Assembly: GCA_963377175.1 (NCBI GenBank)
Contig: CAUJNA010003297.1
Location: 481,093 to 545,092, forward strand
Source of the DNA: Effrenium voratum
Taxonomy: Eukaryota; Sar; Dinophyceae; Suessiales; Symbiodiniaceae
Length of the DNA stretch: 64,000 bases
Direction of reading: 5' to 3'
Shown: one piece after another, positions 1 to 11,082 of the stretch
Position numbering within the stretch: position 1 is the first letter of the stretch
Layout: each line of letters starts with the position of its first letter
Translations under genes and position numbers: made by a program
Notes under the pieces: generated by a model
What the model saw: the letters and a program-made list of their open reading frames with translations, nothing else
Databases searched by the model: none
What the model was told of the DNA's origin: nothing

Positions 1-3000
1 CTCAGCCAGAAACTTGAGAAGCGTAACAGTTTTTCTGCCTTCCGCGACTTCCGTTCACATCATGCAGTCTTCAGTGGAAGCGAAGGACACCGGAATCCTA
101 ATCATGGCTGCGGAACACCTAGTTGCGCACCCCGGGACAGTTGGCTGCATCTAGCGTTTCAGGCCGGCATGGTCGCAATTGGGGCTCGGGCATCAAGCGC
201 AGGCAGCGACTATCCTCTCCTCTCTGTTTCAGGTCGCTCCAAAGACTTGTCCGCGCCAAGGGATTGATACTCGATATCACTGATATCATCTGGGAAGCTG
301 GCTTCTTCAGCAAGTAGTAGGAGATGTACTTCCTCAGCAAAGGGACTGCATCTGCTGGGCCTCTGTGGTACTTGGCCAGAGTGTGGATGGCTGGAGCAGT
401 ACATAGCCACTAGGCAACCTGCTGCCCGCTGTCATGCAACCAAAAAAACGCGAGCAAGCGCCAACAGGAAAGGGCCAGAGTTTGTGCTGGACAAGGTAAA
501 CAACACGCAACACTCCATCCCAGTAACCATACAAATGCGTGCGCACCATTGAAAGGCATCACCTCGGCCTCCAATACATGTTAATAAAGGAAGGAGAAAA
601 TGCTAATACATGCAGGTACACATGTGGAGAGTCTGAATCCAAACCTCAAGAAGATTGAGCATCCCCTGCCCCCGGCCATTGAAACTGAGGCCTTGCTCTC
701 CCACGATGCGAATTCGCGTGACTGGGCTCCCCAGGCCCTTTCCACTCGGGGAGAGTGTACTCCTCCAGAAGTTTAGAGAACTTCATGCATGGCCTCGTGG
801 CAGCCAAAGCCGAGTCGAACACCCGGAATCTGGGTGGAAAAACTAAAAAAGTCGTGGCCCTTCACCCCGGCCGAGCTGCAAATGGCGGATCTTATTGATA
901 GCGTTCACTTGAGCAGGCATGGGGTGGACGAAAGCTCGCAAGCAGCAGAAGAACGGGCGAGGCAGTCAGGGGCTGTTTGGGGCCGAAGCGAGCCTAGGAC
1001 TGCGTTATTGATTGGACGAATTAAACTCACCCAAATGTTGGATACAGTTGATACAATCAACAAGTCAAGATTTCACGTCATACACTGGCCTATGCATATT
1101 CCAACCGTTGATATGTCCACTTCTTGCATGGTCCTTTTAGGAACAGTCGAACTGTCAGAACCTTCCCACCCGCATGGAAGCCTAGGCCCCGCGTCGGCCG
1201 GGGCGGTCCAAGGTCGGTACGAACATGGTTGATTCTTAATAGAATCAAGTGGGGATTCAGCCCATGCATTTGCTTGCACAGCCTAGCTTTCGAGACAAGC
1301 CATGCTCGCTTACGACAATGTCCAAAAAGGGACATGTTAAGCCCTGTGACTGGAAATCTGGAAATCTGGCTCACTGGAAGCGCCTGGCTGAGGCCCCTGC
1401 CGGGCAAAAATCGAAGAGCTGCTGAGCTAAGCACGCTCAGCATGGGATTTCTGAGTACCATGCATGCTTTAGAGGGTGTATGATGCAGGCAGGATAGGCC
1501 GGGTGGGTAGCACAAGACAAACAATAGCGTAACGCTGCCTCAGGTGCTTCAACTGAGGGCAAGGTCGGTAAAGCGTTTCAGGCTGAGTGGATGAGAAAAG
1601 TGCCTTCTCAAAGGCATGTGCAGCTGCGACGGCCGTGCTGGACCTGCATAGACTCGCTGAGGAGCTGCAAACTGAGAGGTTTCTTGAGGCTTCGAACCTA
1701 ATTCGTAGGTACCAAGGATAGAACAAAATGCAGCTGATGTTGTAGAATTCATGCAAATCCATGTGCAGGGTGACAAAGGGCAGTTGGTATGAGCTACAGC
1801 TTACAAGTCCCCACATATTGCCTTTTCGCACGTGCCCAGTCCGGGAATAGTGATGGATTGAGCATCCTCTCAACTGCGCTGGAAGAGCAAAGCGTGCTAG
1901 TGATACTCAAGTGAAACTCAGTGACAACAACTGCAGCAACAAAAAGCAGCAGGAGCATATCAAAGCGGGCAAATACAACTGTTTTGTGTGACACATTCCA
2001 ACATATTACTATAGCTTCATGCGCGGCTGTAGGGCTGTATACGAAAAGCCCGCTGGAGACAAACTGACAGATTGCATTCCTTTCTCTCCAAATTGTTGCT
2101 CCCTAGCCCCCTTCGAAGCAGCAATGTCTGCCAAACCACCAAGGACAACTCGAACTCTTCAGGACTGCCATCTCTCACCAAGCTGGAACCAGATTCAGTA
2201 GCACAGGCGTCTTCCCATCCCAAACAAATCACCGGAATCGGAGGGTGCACCATAGGCCCCTTATGTACATCGGAGCTGGCCCGCAGGATCTGCGCAAAGC
2301 CAGGGCCAAGGAACCTGAGCCGAAGGAACCTCGTCCCTAGAAGGAAGAAAGTGAATATCTTAGCGGGAACCCAGGATTGATACCCCCCAGCTGATTCATG
2401 GGATGTGCCATTCGAGGGGAGCCTTCACTCTGTAGGGAAACAGCCCTCTAAGATGAATTCATCTGCCATGTTGATTTCTGGGGGAGCAACTGTAGCGGTC
2501 TTCTCCCCTTAGGACAACATTGAAATTAATGTCACCTTTCCTACAGTTCTCAGAACGCAAACATTAGACAACAAGGTCCGCATGCTGCTCATGAAGCTTG
2601 GAAGCCTAACGTCAAAGGAAGTTCGAATAGCTTCCCAGATTCGAAGCGGAACGAATAGTTGGGCACATCCCGAGGCATCGGCTGCGTTTCGAAACAAAAG
2701 ATCGCGTGCATAGAGATGCTTAAATTACATCAGCTACCGGGCAATTGTGTTGCATAAGATACCTTCCCCGGAACAAATCGTTGAGCTGCAATATTGCAAT
2801 AGAGTTGTGTTCGTAGAACATGTCCTTCTGGGACCGATGTGCCAATGAATACGGGACGATATTCAGAATCTAAAGGCAATCAAGCTCCGATGGTGAGGAG
2901 ATGTGACAAATCACTGGGCATTAGTATGTGTCAAACATAACTGAAAGCCTCAAGCCCCTCTGTCCTTTCTGCCTTCCCGCCTCCGTCTTTCTGCAAACTA

Positions 3001-4350
3001 AAAACCTCATCTCTGGTCATCGTAATGTTTCCCCGCATTTCAGCTTGCTTCACAACAACAATCCTGGCAATCAAGCAGCGACAGCTCCAACTTGTCAGCA
3101 GACACATCAACACTTGACAGTGACTTGTCAGCAGACACATCTAGCAGCCAAGTGCAGGGCAGCCAAACAGCCAACAATCACACGTGCATTGCGTGTCAAC
3201 ACTCGCAGCAAGACAGTCACAGACTGCTTGTTCCTGTATCAAGTCTGTACGAGCACGACTGCGGCCCCTTTTGTTCGAGCTAAACGGGCTGGCTAACGGG
3301 CCCCCAGGACTAAACTCGACAGATGGCGCATCAGGGTGCACCTCCCAATCTGGGGCATCCCGGGTCCCGGTCGTGAGGTCGCGACGCTCGGTCAAGTTGG
3401 TGAGCGAACATGCATGGAACAGTGACCTCAACCAGAATGGGAACGGCCGCATCTGCCTCCATGTTCAAGAGATACACAACACTAAAACAAAGTGACATGT
3501 TCGCAGAAGTCTTAGGGTAACGGAAGTGTCCTCCCGCTCATATTGGACACGAGACTGGCAATTAGCACGACTTTCAAAAACGCGGGGTAATGAAAGTGTC
3601 GAGGACACCTTGAAAATTTGGTTTTTCATTGTGAGACATGAGCATAAGCTGCTGAAAACTTGCCGCTACGGGCAGGATGCCTGGAAGATGTGCATTGGCC
3701 CAGGTGGGACAATTCGATGCATCTCGGCTCCTTTGAAGCATTCATTCTCTGTGTAAGGCTTGCCATCCTGATCCAAGCTTCCTAATAATAAAGGTCCTAC
3801 TGGTAATGAACAATATTTTCCAAAATTTCCTACAGTTTCAGGTTCGGGAATACTGAATGTAGAATTGCCATTTTTGAAACAAATGCTAAACCAATGACTT
3901 CCCCTACCGTCCCCAACTCCAGCCACACCAGGGGGCACAAACAAAGTGTTGGTTTAGTTTATGCTGTTTGAATTCCTTACTCGGATATTGCCGTGTTCAA
4001 CAACGTTCGGGCCCGGAAAGGGAGACCTCATTTGCACAAGCGCCGAGGGCAAACAGGAAGTCGGGCCCCCCAATATTTGTCTTCTGGGAAAACGAGAAAG
4101 GGATTACATCTAACCTTTGAGAAGGCAAGCCAAACGATAAATCTTAAATTCTCAGTGCTTTGCTGCAATCCAAAGACAGTGAGAACCTGGGCTCAACCCG
4201 CATCCATCCCTTGGATCGCGCAAACGACAAAGCTGTTCTCGGAAAGATTGGTTCGGTGAACCTGTCAGTGTGTACTTTCTATAAGTCCTGCGACCCATGT
4301 CGGGACAAAACGGACTCGGCTCGGACTCACATCGCTCGTCGCTCGCTCGC
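1..4350. other. No confident gene; intron-like or intergenic DNA
   Basis: I read both strands and found only short chance frames with no recognisable domain and no pair of exons that joins in phase. The longest quiet frame is on the minus strand at 3,666-3,944 (92 codons) and has no familiar motif. Base composition is balanced, as in the introns of the genes to the right. The stretch lies downstream of the stop codon of the ankyrin gene at 4,351, so it is probably intergenic. Confidence 0.5.
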
Positions 4351-5638
4351 TCACATCGCCAGGGCGTGCACCGCCTCGGTGGCGAAGTAGTGCGCCGCCG
4401 CGGAGTGCGCCACGTCCAGCGCCGTGCGCCCGGCGTCGTCCTGCAGGCTGCGGTCCACCCGGGCGTTGGAGAGCAACAGCTGGCGATAGGCGGCGCGTCT
4501 TCTTTGAGGCGACCCGGCTACTGTGTGGTGAGGAGCACCAAAGGAAAACCACCATGATGGGGTCTAAGAAAGGCACACTTTTATGAGCCATGGGCAAAAC
4601 TTCATGGGAAATCGCGATGTCCCTCCTGCTAGAGTGCTGGAAAATGTTCAAAACCATTCTTTATTTGTTGCTTAAGTCACCCCTCCCAAACCTGGCATGA
4701 ACCGTGGAACCCTGAAACAAGCACGATTACAAAAGAAGTCAACCTTTAGCGGACCCTTCTTCGGGGATTCCATTTTCAGATTGAGGGCAGTAGGGTCCCT
4801 TCTTCCGCACGAAAGGAAAGCACATCGGTCCTTCGGCCCCTTGCTACGGGTTCCCTAAGCTCGGGAGCTCGTGGCTCGACTCCAACGCGGCCGCGGCCGG
4901 CCTGGCAGGCGCCCTTGTCACCGTTGCCCGCCGCCAGGTGCAGCGCCGTGTCCCCGCGGTCGTCCATGGCGTTGGGGTCGCAGGCGTTGGCGCCCAGCAG
5001 CAGCGACCTCCGATCTCCCCAAAAGGAACCAGGAGCGGCTCTGGGAAAATGTTGGGTGGTACCCATATCTTGGCGAGCTAGGTGGGGCACAGTTCAGGCT
5101 AGCTCAAAGCCACTTCCAATGGAATTTCATTATACATATATATATATATATATGTATGTGTGTGGTTTGTTTATAATATATATATATATATTAATATATA
5201 TTATATGGTGAGGGTCTTACAAGTTGGAAAGCAGAAGGCGCTGTGTGTTTGCTCAGGACGATGCACAAATACTCACGCTCACAGAGACGCAAACGCAAAC
5301 ACAAGCGCAAACGCAAGCGAAAACGCAAACAGACCGACAGACCGACAGACAAACACAAAAACACGCAAACACACACACACACAATTCGAAAGTGAGGTTC
5401 TCACCCATTCTCCAGCTAAGCGTTTATGCTGCGACCGCTGCCAGGGCACTTAGCATGACTGGTCGAATTGGGGGCGCATGGTGAGCCCTAGCATTTCACC
5501 GGCCCAAAGCCCATCCTTTGCTCCTTTTCAACTTTTGCAGCCCCTCTGGCAGGCTAGGTGCAGAGCACCCAAGCGGCCCAGCGCCGCCGCGTAGTGCAGC
5601 AGGGTGCGGCCCATCATATCCCGCGTTATCAGCGTCTC
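4351..5638 (-). CDS. Ankyrin-repeat protein, three 3' exons with stop
   Basis: Three minus-strand exons encode ankyrin repeats, which are helix-turn-helix protein-binding modules. Exon 5,638 to about 5,560 follows an AG acceptor and reads MMGRTLLHYAAALGRLGA, the classic GRTxLHYAAxxG core. Exon 5,007-4,913 also follows AG and contains DDRGDTALHLAAGNGD after LLLGAN. The terminal exon, about 4,500-4,351, reads LQDDAGRTALDVAHSAAAHY and ends ...ALAM at the TGA at 4,353-4,351. All three have GC-rich third positions, unlike the DNA between them. Phases between these exons were not fully resolved, so boundaries are good to a few bases. The first part of the gene must lie further right, and the frames at 8.2 and 9.1 kb are candidates. 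The binding partner cannot be told from repeats alone. Confidence 0.8.
5128..5385. repeat. AT-rich dinucleotide tract and A/C-rich microsatellite
   Basis: Positions 5,131-5,205 are mostly TA dinucleotides. From 5,275 to 5,385 short units such as ACGCAAAC, AGACCGAC and ACAC follow one another. The block lies in the intron between the ankyrin exons at 5.0 and 5.6 kb. Confidence 0.8.
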
Positions 5639-6140
5639 CTAGCACTTCATCTTCCGTTCCATGCGATGCAAAAGGATCGGGCAAAAACTCTTGTCAACTG
5701 GCTTAAAGAGCTTGCATCTGAGCACACATGCCAATAGGATTAGCATTGCGTTGCGTCACTTGACAAGTCCTAACTGAGCAAACCATCCTTCATGATGTCC
5801 ATTGGACGTTGCGGGGTGAGTGTTCAGTGCATGGCCAGCACGAACAAACTTCTTCCAGGTCTCCAGAAATTCAAACAACACGCAAGACCCGCGTTGCTCA
5901 TACCCATGTGGCGACCAACATAGCTACAATGGCGTAAGCATCTACCCATGCTACGCCCTGGAAACAGAAATCCGGATCGTACCCCTCGCTAGATTGGGGT
6001 TCAAAAATCCATTTTTTTGACACATCTCCGGGGAGGGGGTGCACCAACCACGCTTCACAACAGCTTTCCAACCACGACAGAAATTGTTCCTACCACGACT
6101 CGGAATTATTTTTCTTACTACGAAAAAAAAACACGATAAG

Positions 6141-6274
6141 CTCAAAAAGCGGATCCTTCCTTCCTTGAAACAGGCCTCCCTCCTTCTCCTGCTTCCTTCC
6201 TTCTTCCCTCAAAAAGCGGATCCTTCCTTCCTTGAAACAGGCCTCCCTCCTTATCCTGCTTCCTTCCTTCTTCC
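6141..6274. repeat. 67-bp direct duplication, CT-rich
   Basis: A 67-bp unit starting CTCAAAAAGCGGATCC occurs twice back to back, at 6,141-6,207 and 6,208-6,274, with very few differences. It directly precedes the palindromic array. Confidence 0.85.
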
Positions 6275-6284
6275 CTTCTTCCAA

Positions 6285-8050
6285 CAATGGACGGTTTATT
6301 CAAAGAACGTGTGTTTTGCACTTTTGGCACCCAAAAACTGCAAAACACACACTCTTTGGAACAGCCGTCCATTTCTGGGGCCCTGTTTCAAACAACGTGT
6401 TTTTGAGCTTTTTGGCGCCCAAAAACTGCAAAACACGCGTTCTTTGGAACAGCCGTCCATTAGCTCCTTGCAAGCTGCTTATAAAGCTCCAAATGCAGCT
6501 CCTGAAAGAGCTCCTCACAAAGCTCCTTATAAGGAGCTTTGTGAGGAGCTCTTTCAGGAGCTGTATTTGGAGAAAGCTCAGGAGCTCTTTAAAAACCTTT
6601 GTGAAGAGCTTTATAAGGAGCTTGTAAGGAGCTAATGGACGGCTGTTCCAAAGAACGTGTGTTTTGCAGTTTTTGGGCGCCAAAAAGCTCAAAACACACG
6701 TTGTTGAAACAGGGCCTCAGGAATGGACGGCTGTTTCAAAGAACGTGTGTTTTGCAGTTTTTGGGCGCCAAAAAGCTCAAAACACACGTTCTTTGAAACA
6801 GGGCCCCAGAAAGTCCAGGAGCTTTATAAGGAGCCTTGTGAAGAGCTTTATAAGGAGCTTGTAAGGAGCTAATGGACGGCTGTTCGAAATGGACGGCTGT
6901 TTCAAAGAACGTGTGTTTTGCAGTTTTTGGGCGCCAAAAAGCTCAAAACACACGTTCTTTGAAACAGGGCCCCAGAAGTTCAGGAGCTTTGTGAGGAGCT
7001 CTTTGAGGAGCTGTATTTGGAGCTTTATAAGGAGCCTTGTGAAGAGAGCTCTTCACAAGGCTCCTTATAAAGCTCCAAATACAGCTCCTGAAAGAGCTCC
7101 TCACAAAGCTCCTTATAAAGCTCCTGAACTTTCTGGGGCCCTGTTTCAAAGAACGTGTGTTTTGAGTTTTTTGGCGCCCAAAAGCTGCAAACACACGTTC
7201 TTTGAAACAGCCGTCCATTTCTGGGGCCCTGTTTCAAAGAACGTGTGTTTTGAGCTTTTTGGCGCCCAAAAACTGCAAAACACATGTTCTTTGGAACAGC
7301 CGTCCATTAGCTCCTTACAAGCTCCTTATAAAGCTCTTCACAAGGCTCCTTATAAAGCTCCAAATACAGCTCCTCACAAAGCTCCTTATGAAGCTTCTGA
7401 ACTTTCTGGGGCCCTGTTTCAAAGAACGTGTGTTTTGAGCTTTTTGGCGCCCAAAAACTGCAAAACACGCGTTCTTCGGAACAGCCGTCCATTTGCTCCT
7501 TACAAGCTCCTTATAAGGAGCTTTGTGAGGAGCTCTTTCAGGAGCTGTATTTGGAGCTTTATAAGGAGCCTTGTGAAGAGCTTTATAAGGAGCTTGTAAG
7601 GAGCTAATGGACGGCTGTTCGAAATGGACGGCTGTTTCAACGAACGTGTATTTTGCAGTTTTTGGGCGCCAAAAAGCTCAAAACACACGTTCTTTGAAAC
7701 AGGGCCCCAGAAATGGACGGCTGTTTCAAAGAACGTGTGTTTTGCAGTTGTTGGGCGCCAAAAAGCTCAAAACACACGTTCTTTGAACAGGGCCCCAGAA
7801 AGTCCAGGAGCTTTATAAGGAGCTTTGTGAGGAGCTCTTTCAGGAGCTGCATTTGGAGCTTTACAAGGAGCCTTGTGAAGAGCTTTATAAGGAGCTTGTA
7901 AGGAGGTAATGGACGGCTTTTTGGGCGCCAAAAAGCTCAAAACACACGTTCTTTGAAACATTTGTAACAGGGCCCCAGAAAGTTCAGGTGTGTTTTGAGC
8001 TTTTTGGCCCCCCAAAAGTGCAAAACACACGTTCTTTGGAGCAGCCGCAT
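6285..8050. repeat. Array of palindromic and inverted repeats
   Basis: Two building blocks alternate in both orientations. Block A is an imperfect hairpin of about 65 bp: CTGTTTCAAAGAACGTGTG, then a core TTTTTGGGCGCCAAAAAG that is itself nearly self-complementary, then the reverse complement of the first arm. It is bounded by GGACGGCTG or GGGCCCCAGAA. Block B is made of 12-bp-like steps such as GGAGCTTTATAA and GGAGCTTTGTGA, and also appears inverted as TTATAAAGCTCC. At least eight copies of A and about ten runs of B are present. No transposase frame is visible, and the open frames here are translations of the repeat. The array lies between candidate exons of the ankyrin gene, so it is probably intronic. 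A foldback or MITE-like origin is possible. Confidence 0.85.
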
Positions 8051-8177
8051 GGACCAAAATTCTTTATCGTGGTATGAACCTTTTTTATTTGTCTTGGTAT
8101 GAAGCTCAATTATTTATCACTGTTATTTTTGTTTTTGTCGCTGTTATTGAAGTCTTGTCGTGGAAGGTACCTCCCCT

Positions 8178-8303
8178 GCATCTCCGGGTCTCAGTGTCCT
8201 CCGCAACGAAGGGGAAGAGGCTGATGAACATGGACTCGTCGATGGTGACCATGCGAGTCATCAGAGACATGGCGGCCTCCGGCTCGTCGCTCTGCTGGAG
8301 GTC
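8178..8303 (-). CDS. Candidate exon, possibly of the ankyrin gene
   Basis: After an AG acceptor at 8,305-8,304 the minus strand reads DLQQSDEPEAAMSLMTRMV and continues through TIDESMFISLFPFVAEDTE without a stop. It is acidic and amphipathic and has codon use like the sure exons. It resembles no domain I know. Its place upstream of the ankyrin exons on the same strand suggests a common gene, but phase was not tested. The 3' border is approximate. Confidence 0.45.
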
Positions 8304-9069
8304 CTGGCTTTCAGCGCGCAATTTCAAGCCGTTGCCTCCAAATTGTCTTTAAATAGAAAATGGTGCCTGTTCCTTTGGCGTCCCTTTAAAACCACCCCAA
8401 AAAGGGCACCCGCCAAAAACAGACACACCCCAATGGAGGATCCCCGGAAATGAGTCTGGTGCCGCGTGAGCTTCGCTCCAAATCAGCGCTCAGATCGTTA
8501 GGATAAGTGTAGGGGTGCGTGTCTTTTTTGGAGGATACCCTTTTCACCTTGGTTCAAACGGACACCAAAAGGGCAACCAACACTTGTTGGATCCCCTATT
8601 TTGACTCATACCCACGTGTTTCCATGTGATATCCCTTGATCCAAACAAGGAACACACTCTCGACAACAACTGGGAACATATCCAGCATGGTAGTTGGTGC
8701 ATGCTTTGCCTTACGGGCGCAAAGCGACAACACATGCCGGCCACATCAACCATGCTATACAGAACAAAGCCAAGCCAACACGCCAAGCTACGGTCCGTAA
8801 TCCATTCTGGCCACGGCCATTACAATATTCAATCTGGCTGTTGGACAACAAGAAAAGCCCGATCCCTCGACGGACTGGACCACAACCAAGACCCTTTGCT
8901 TTTGTCTTCCACCAAGCACATCCAAAAACCAAGACGTGTTTGGAGAAAATCCCATAAGGCTCAGCACCAAAGCAAGAAAAGCCACCCCCTTCTTTTCCGC
9001 CCTTAAATATTTAAAGGAACACCCCTTTGTTTTTGGAGCTTTAAAACACAAGGCCTCCAGACGCCCATG

Positions 9070-9194
9070 TCACCCCGCCTCCAGCTGCGCCGCCGCCTCC
9101 TCCAGGCGCGGCATCATGCGGATCCGCCCCGGGGGCCGCGGCAGCAGGCCCTCCATGGCGTCGGACACGGGGCGCGTCGGCCGCCGACGGCTTG
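9070..9194 (-). CDS. Candidate exon, function unknown
   Basis: A GC-rich minus-strand frame reads SDAMEGLLPRPPGRIRMM and then PRLEEAAAQLEAG, with TGA at 9,072-9,070. It may be a terminal exon, or it may splice from a GC donor just after the codons for QLE and join the candidate exon at 8.2 kb. The helical LEEAAAQLE segment suggests a coiled coil. It lies between the DEAD-box exons and the ankyrin exons and could belong to either. Confidence 0.4.
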
Positions 9195-9607
9195 ACCAAA
9201 AAGACGGGCTGGTGGCTCAGCTGTTGTGGCCGGGTTGAAAGTTGGAGAACGTATCGAAGGAGAAAGATCCTCGCATCCGTTGATGTTGCACGCTCATGTT
9301 CGGACCGAAAGGGCAATTGAGTTTGCATCAACATGGCACTCCTGCCATGCCTAATCAAAGACCTCCGGCCTCAAGAAAGCCACATTTGGCATGTGTGGTA
9401 GTGGCAAATTGACGCACGAGGCAACAAAATCAAATCGGCTCACGAGAAGCACGGCTTCACCTGATCTTTCAACAAGCTGATTACAAAAAGTTCTTTCTCA
9501 AACACAACAGATTTGTGTGCTAGAAAACTCAGCCTCTCCCGAATTCAAGGGGCTTGAGTTTGGGAGGCTCAGCCTGTGGGCAGCTTCGCGATTGGGCTGC
9601 CCGGCGC

Positions 9608-11082
9608 CAACGTCTTGCCGCTGCCGCTCTTGGCGATGCCAATGAGGTCGTGGCCAGCGCTGAGGATGGGCCAACACTGTGCCTCGTGCCGAACACGATG
9701 CCGAACATGATGCAAGCAGCGGCATGTGGCGGACCTGGTCCTCCTCGACCACGTAACAACAAACCAGCCCAAAACCTAAAGACCTGCAGATCAGAGAGAA
9801 GCAAGGTAACCTCGGTTTGTTTCTGTCCAGTTTCATTCAGTAATGAACGAAGGTCCTAGTGCGCGATCGTCTCCAAGATCTTCCTAGTTGCCTGACCCTA
9901 CGGGAATCCTGTTTGGGGTTGACCATTTCTAGTGAGGAATCCGCCAAAGAACAAGGGCAAACAGGTGAAATCCACTGCCCTGAGTCTTCCCATAGGCCGG
10001 TCAACCCGCGCACGAACCTGCCTTGCCTGGATGGGCGTGGGCGCCGTGAAGTTGGCGTCCTTGATCTCCTTCAAGACAGCCGCCGGGAGCCCTGCCGCCT
10101 GGCGGAAACCGCAGGCGTTGGGCGTAAGGCAACCCGGAGATGGTCAGTGCGGGGTGGTGAATGGCAGTCCGCTACGTAAAGTGAGATGTAGATTGGCTTG
10201 ATTACGGGGCGTCGCAAGGACCACACCCTAGGCTGACTTGTTGTTCCGCTAACACGGTTCTTATTCGGCTGCCCCTACATTCTCGAGCAAACCAGGCAGT
10301 AGAAATGGCCAATAAGGTGTTGGGCGCGCTCACGTGTCAAAGCGCCTGCGGTTACATGAATTAGCTTGGTGTTGCTTCCCACTGCACTCCAACTAGCACA
10401 ACCCGACTTGCCCCAATAATTTGGCTTAGCAGCAGAAAGGTCAGAATTTCGGGCTCTGAATCATGAGAATGGGATTCAGGTACTTTAGTCATGATTCTGG
10501 GAGAGTCTATGAGTAACTATCTAGCCCCTTCTATTAGGTTACGTGGAACACACGACAAAAGGGAGCACAGGCCCATTTTGTCCCTGGCAGCAGCAACTGC
10601 TTACATTTGGGGCACAATGCAACGTGATGCACATCACACTGCAAGCACTCATTGTGCAGTCTGGGCGCTTTTGGAGACACCAGTCGCACAAAAATGAGGA
10701 GCTCAGTGTCTAGGTGGTAGATTTCCCAGAAGCAAGCAACAACACTTGGATAATCTAGTACAACTAACGCGCTCTCGAACTAGCTCGAAACTGCGAAACT
10801 GGCCTGCCAGTATGAAAACAGGATGGGGGTCAAATGTTCATCGCCTAAAGCTTGCAAAACTAAGTTTCCAAATGAGTCGGCATACAAAATACAAACGCTC
10901 GCCTCCAGTGCAACTTCATGCTGTCTTGGTGCATATCATGTTGTATTGTGAGACATCCGAATGCCTGTATGCACTGTGGTGCATGGTGCTCAAAGTTTGT
11001 TTTGCGTGCATGGTCCTGTGCGTTGTCTCCCTTGGCTCGTCTGCCCGCCTCGAACTCCTGAATGGGCGTCGGAACTTGACCG
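9608..11082 (-). CDS. DEAD-box RNA helicase, three N-proximal exons
   Basis: DEAD-box helicases unwind short RNA duplexes using ATP. Three minus-strand exons join in phase. Exon 11,082-11,049 (start uncertain) encodes VPTPIQEFE. Exon 10,098-10,027 (24 codons) encodes AAGLPAAVLKEIKDANFTAP then TPIQ, the Q motif with its upstream aromatic residue. Exon 9,682-9,608 (25 codons) encodes AQCWPILSAGHDLIGIAKSG then SGKTL, which is motif I (Walker A, GSGKT). Both introns have GC donors and AG acceptors. The combined order matches the start of the helicase core in DDX5-like proteins. The normal TG in motif I (AQTGSGKT) is SG here. Motifs Ia to VI should follow to the left, but I find none before the ankyrin gene, so the gene is either broken or its remaining exons were missed. 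Confidence 0.8.

Noticed and set aside
3666..3944. Minus-strand frame of 92 codons
   Set aside because: No motif, no GC bias at third positions and no clear splice sites. Such a length is expected by chance in this much DNA.
6039..7852. Chains of 60-236 codon frames with FKERVFCSFWAP-like text
   Set aside because: They are the palindromic array read in many frames on both strands.
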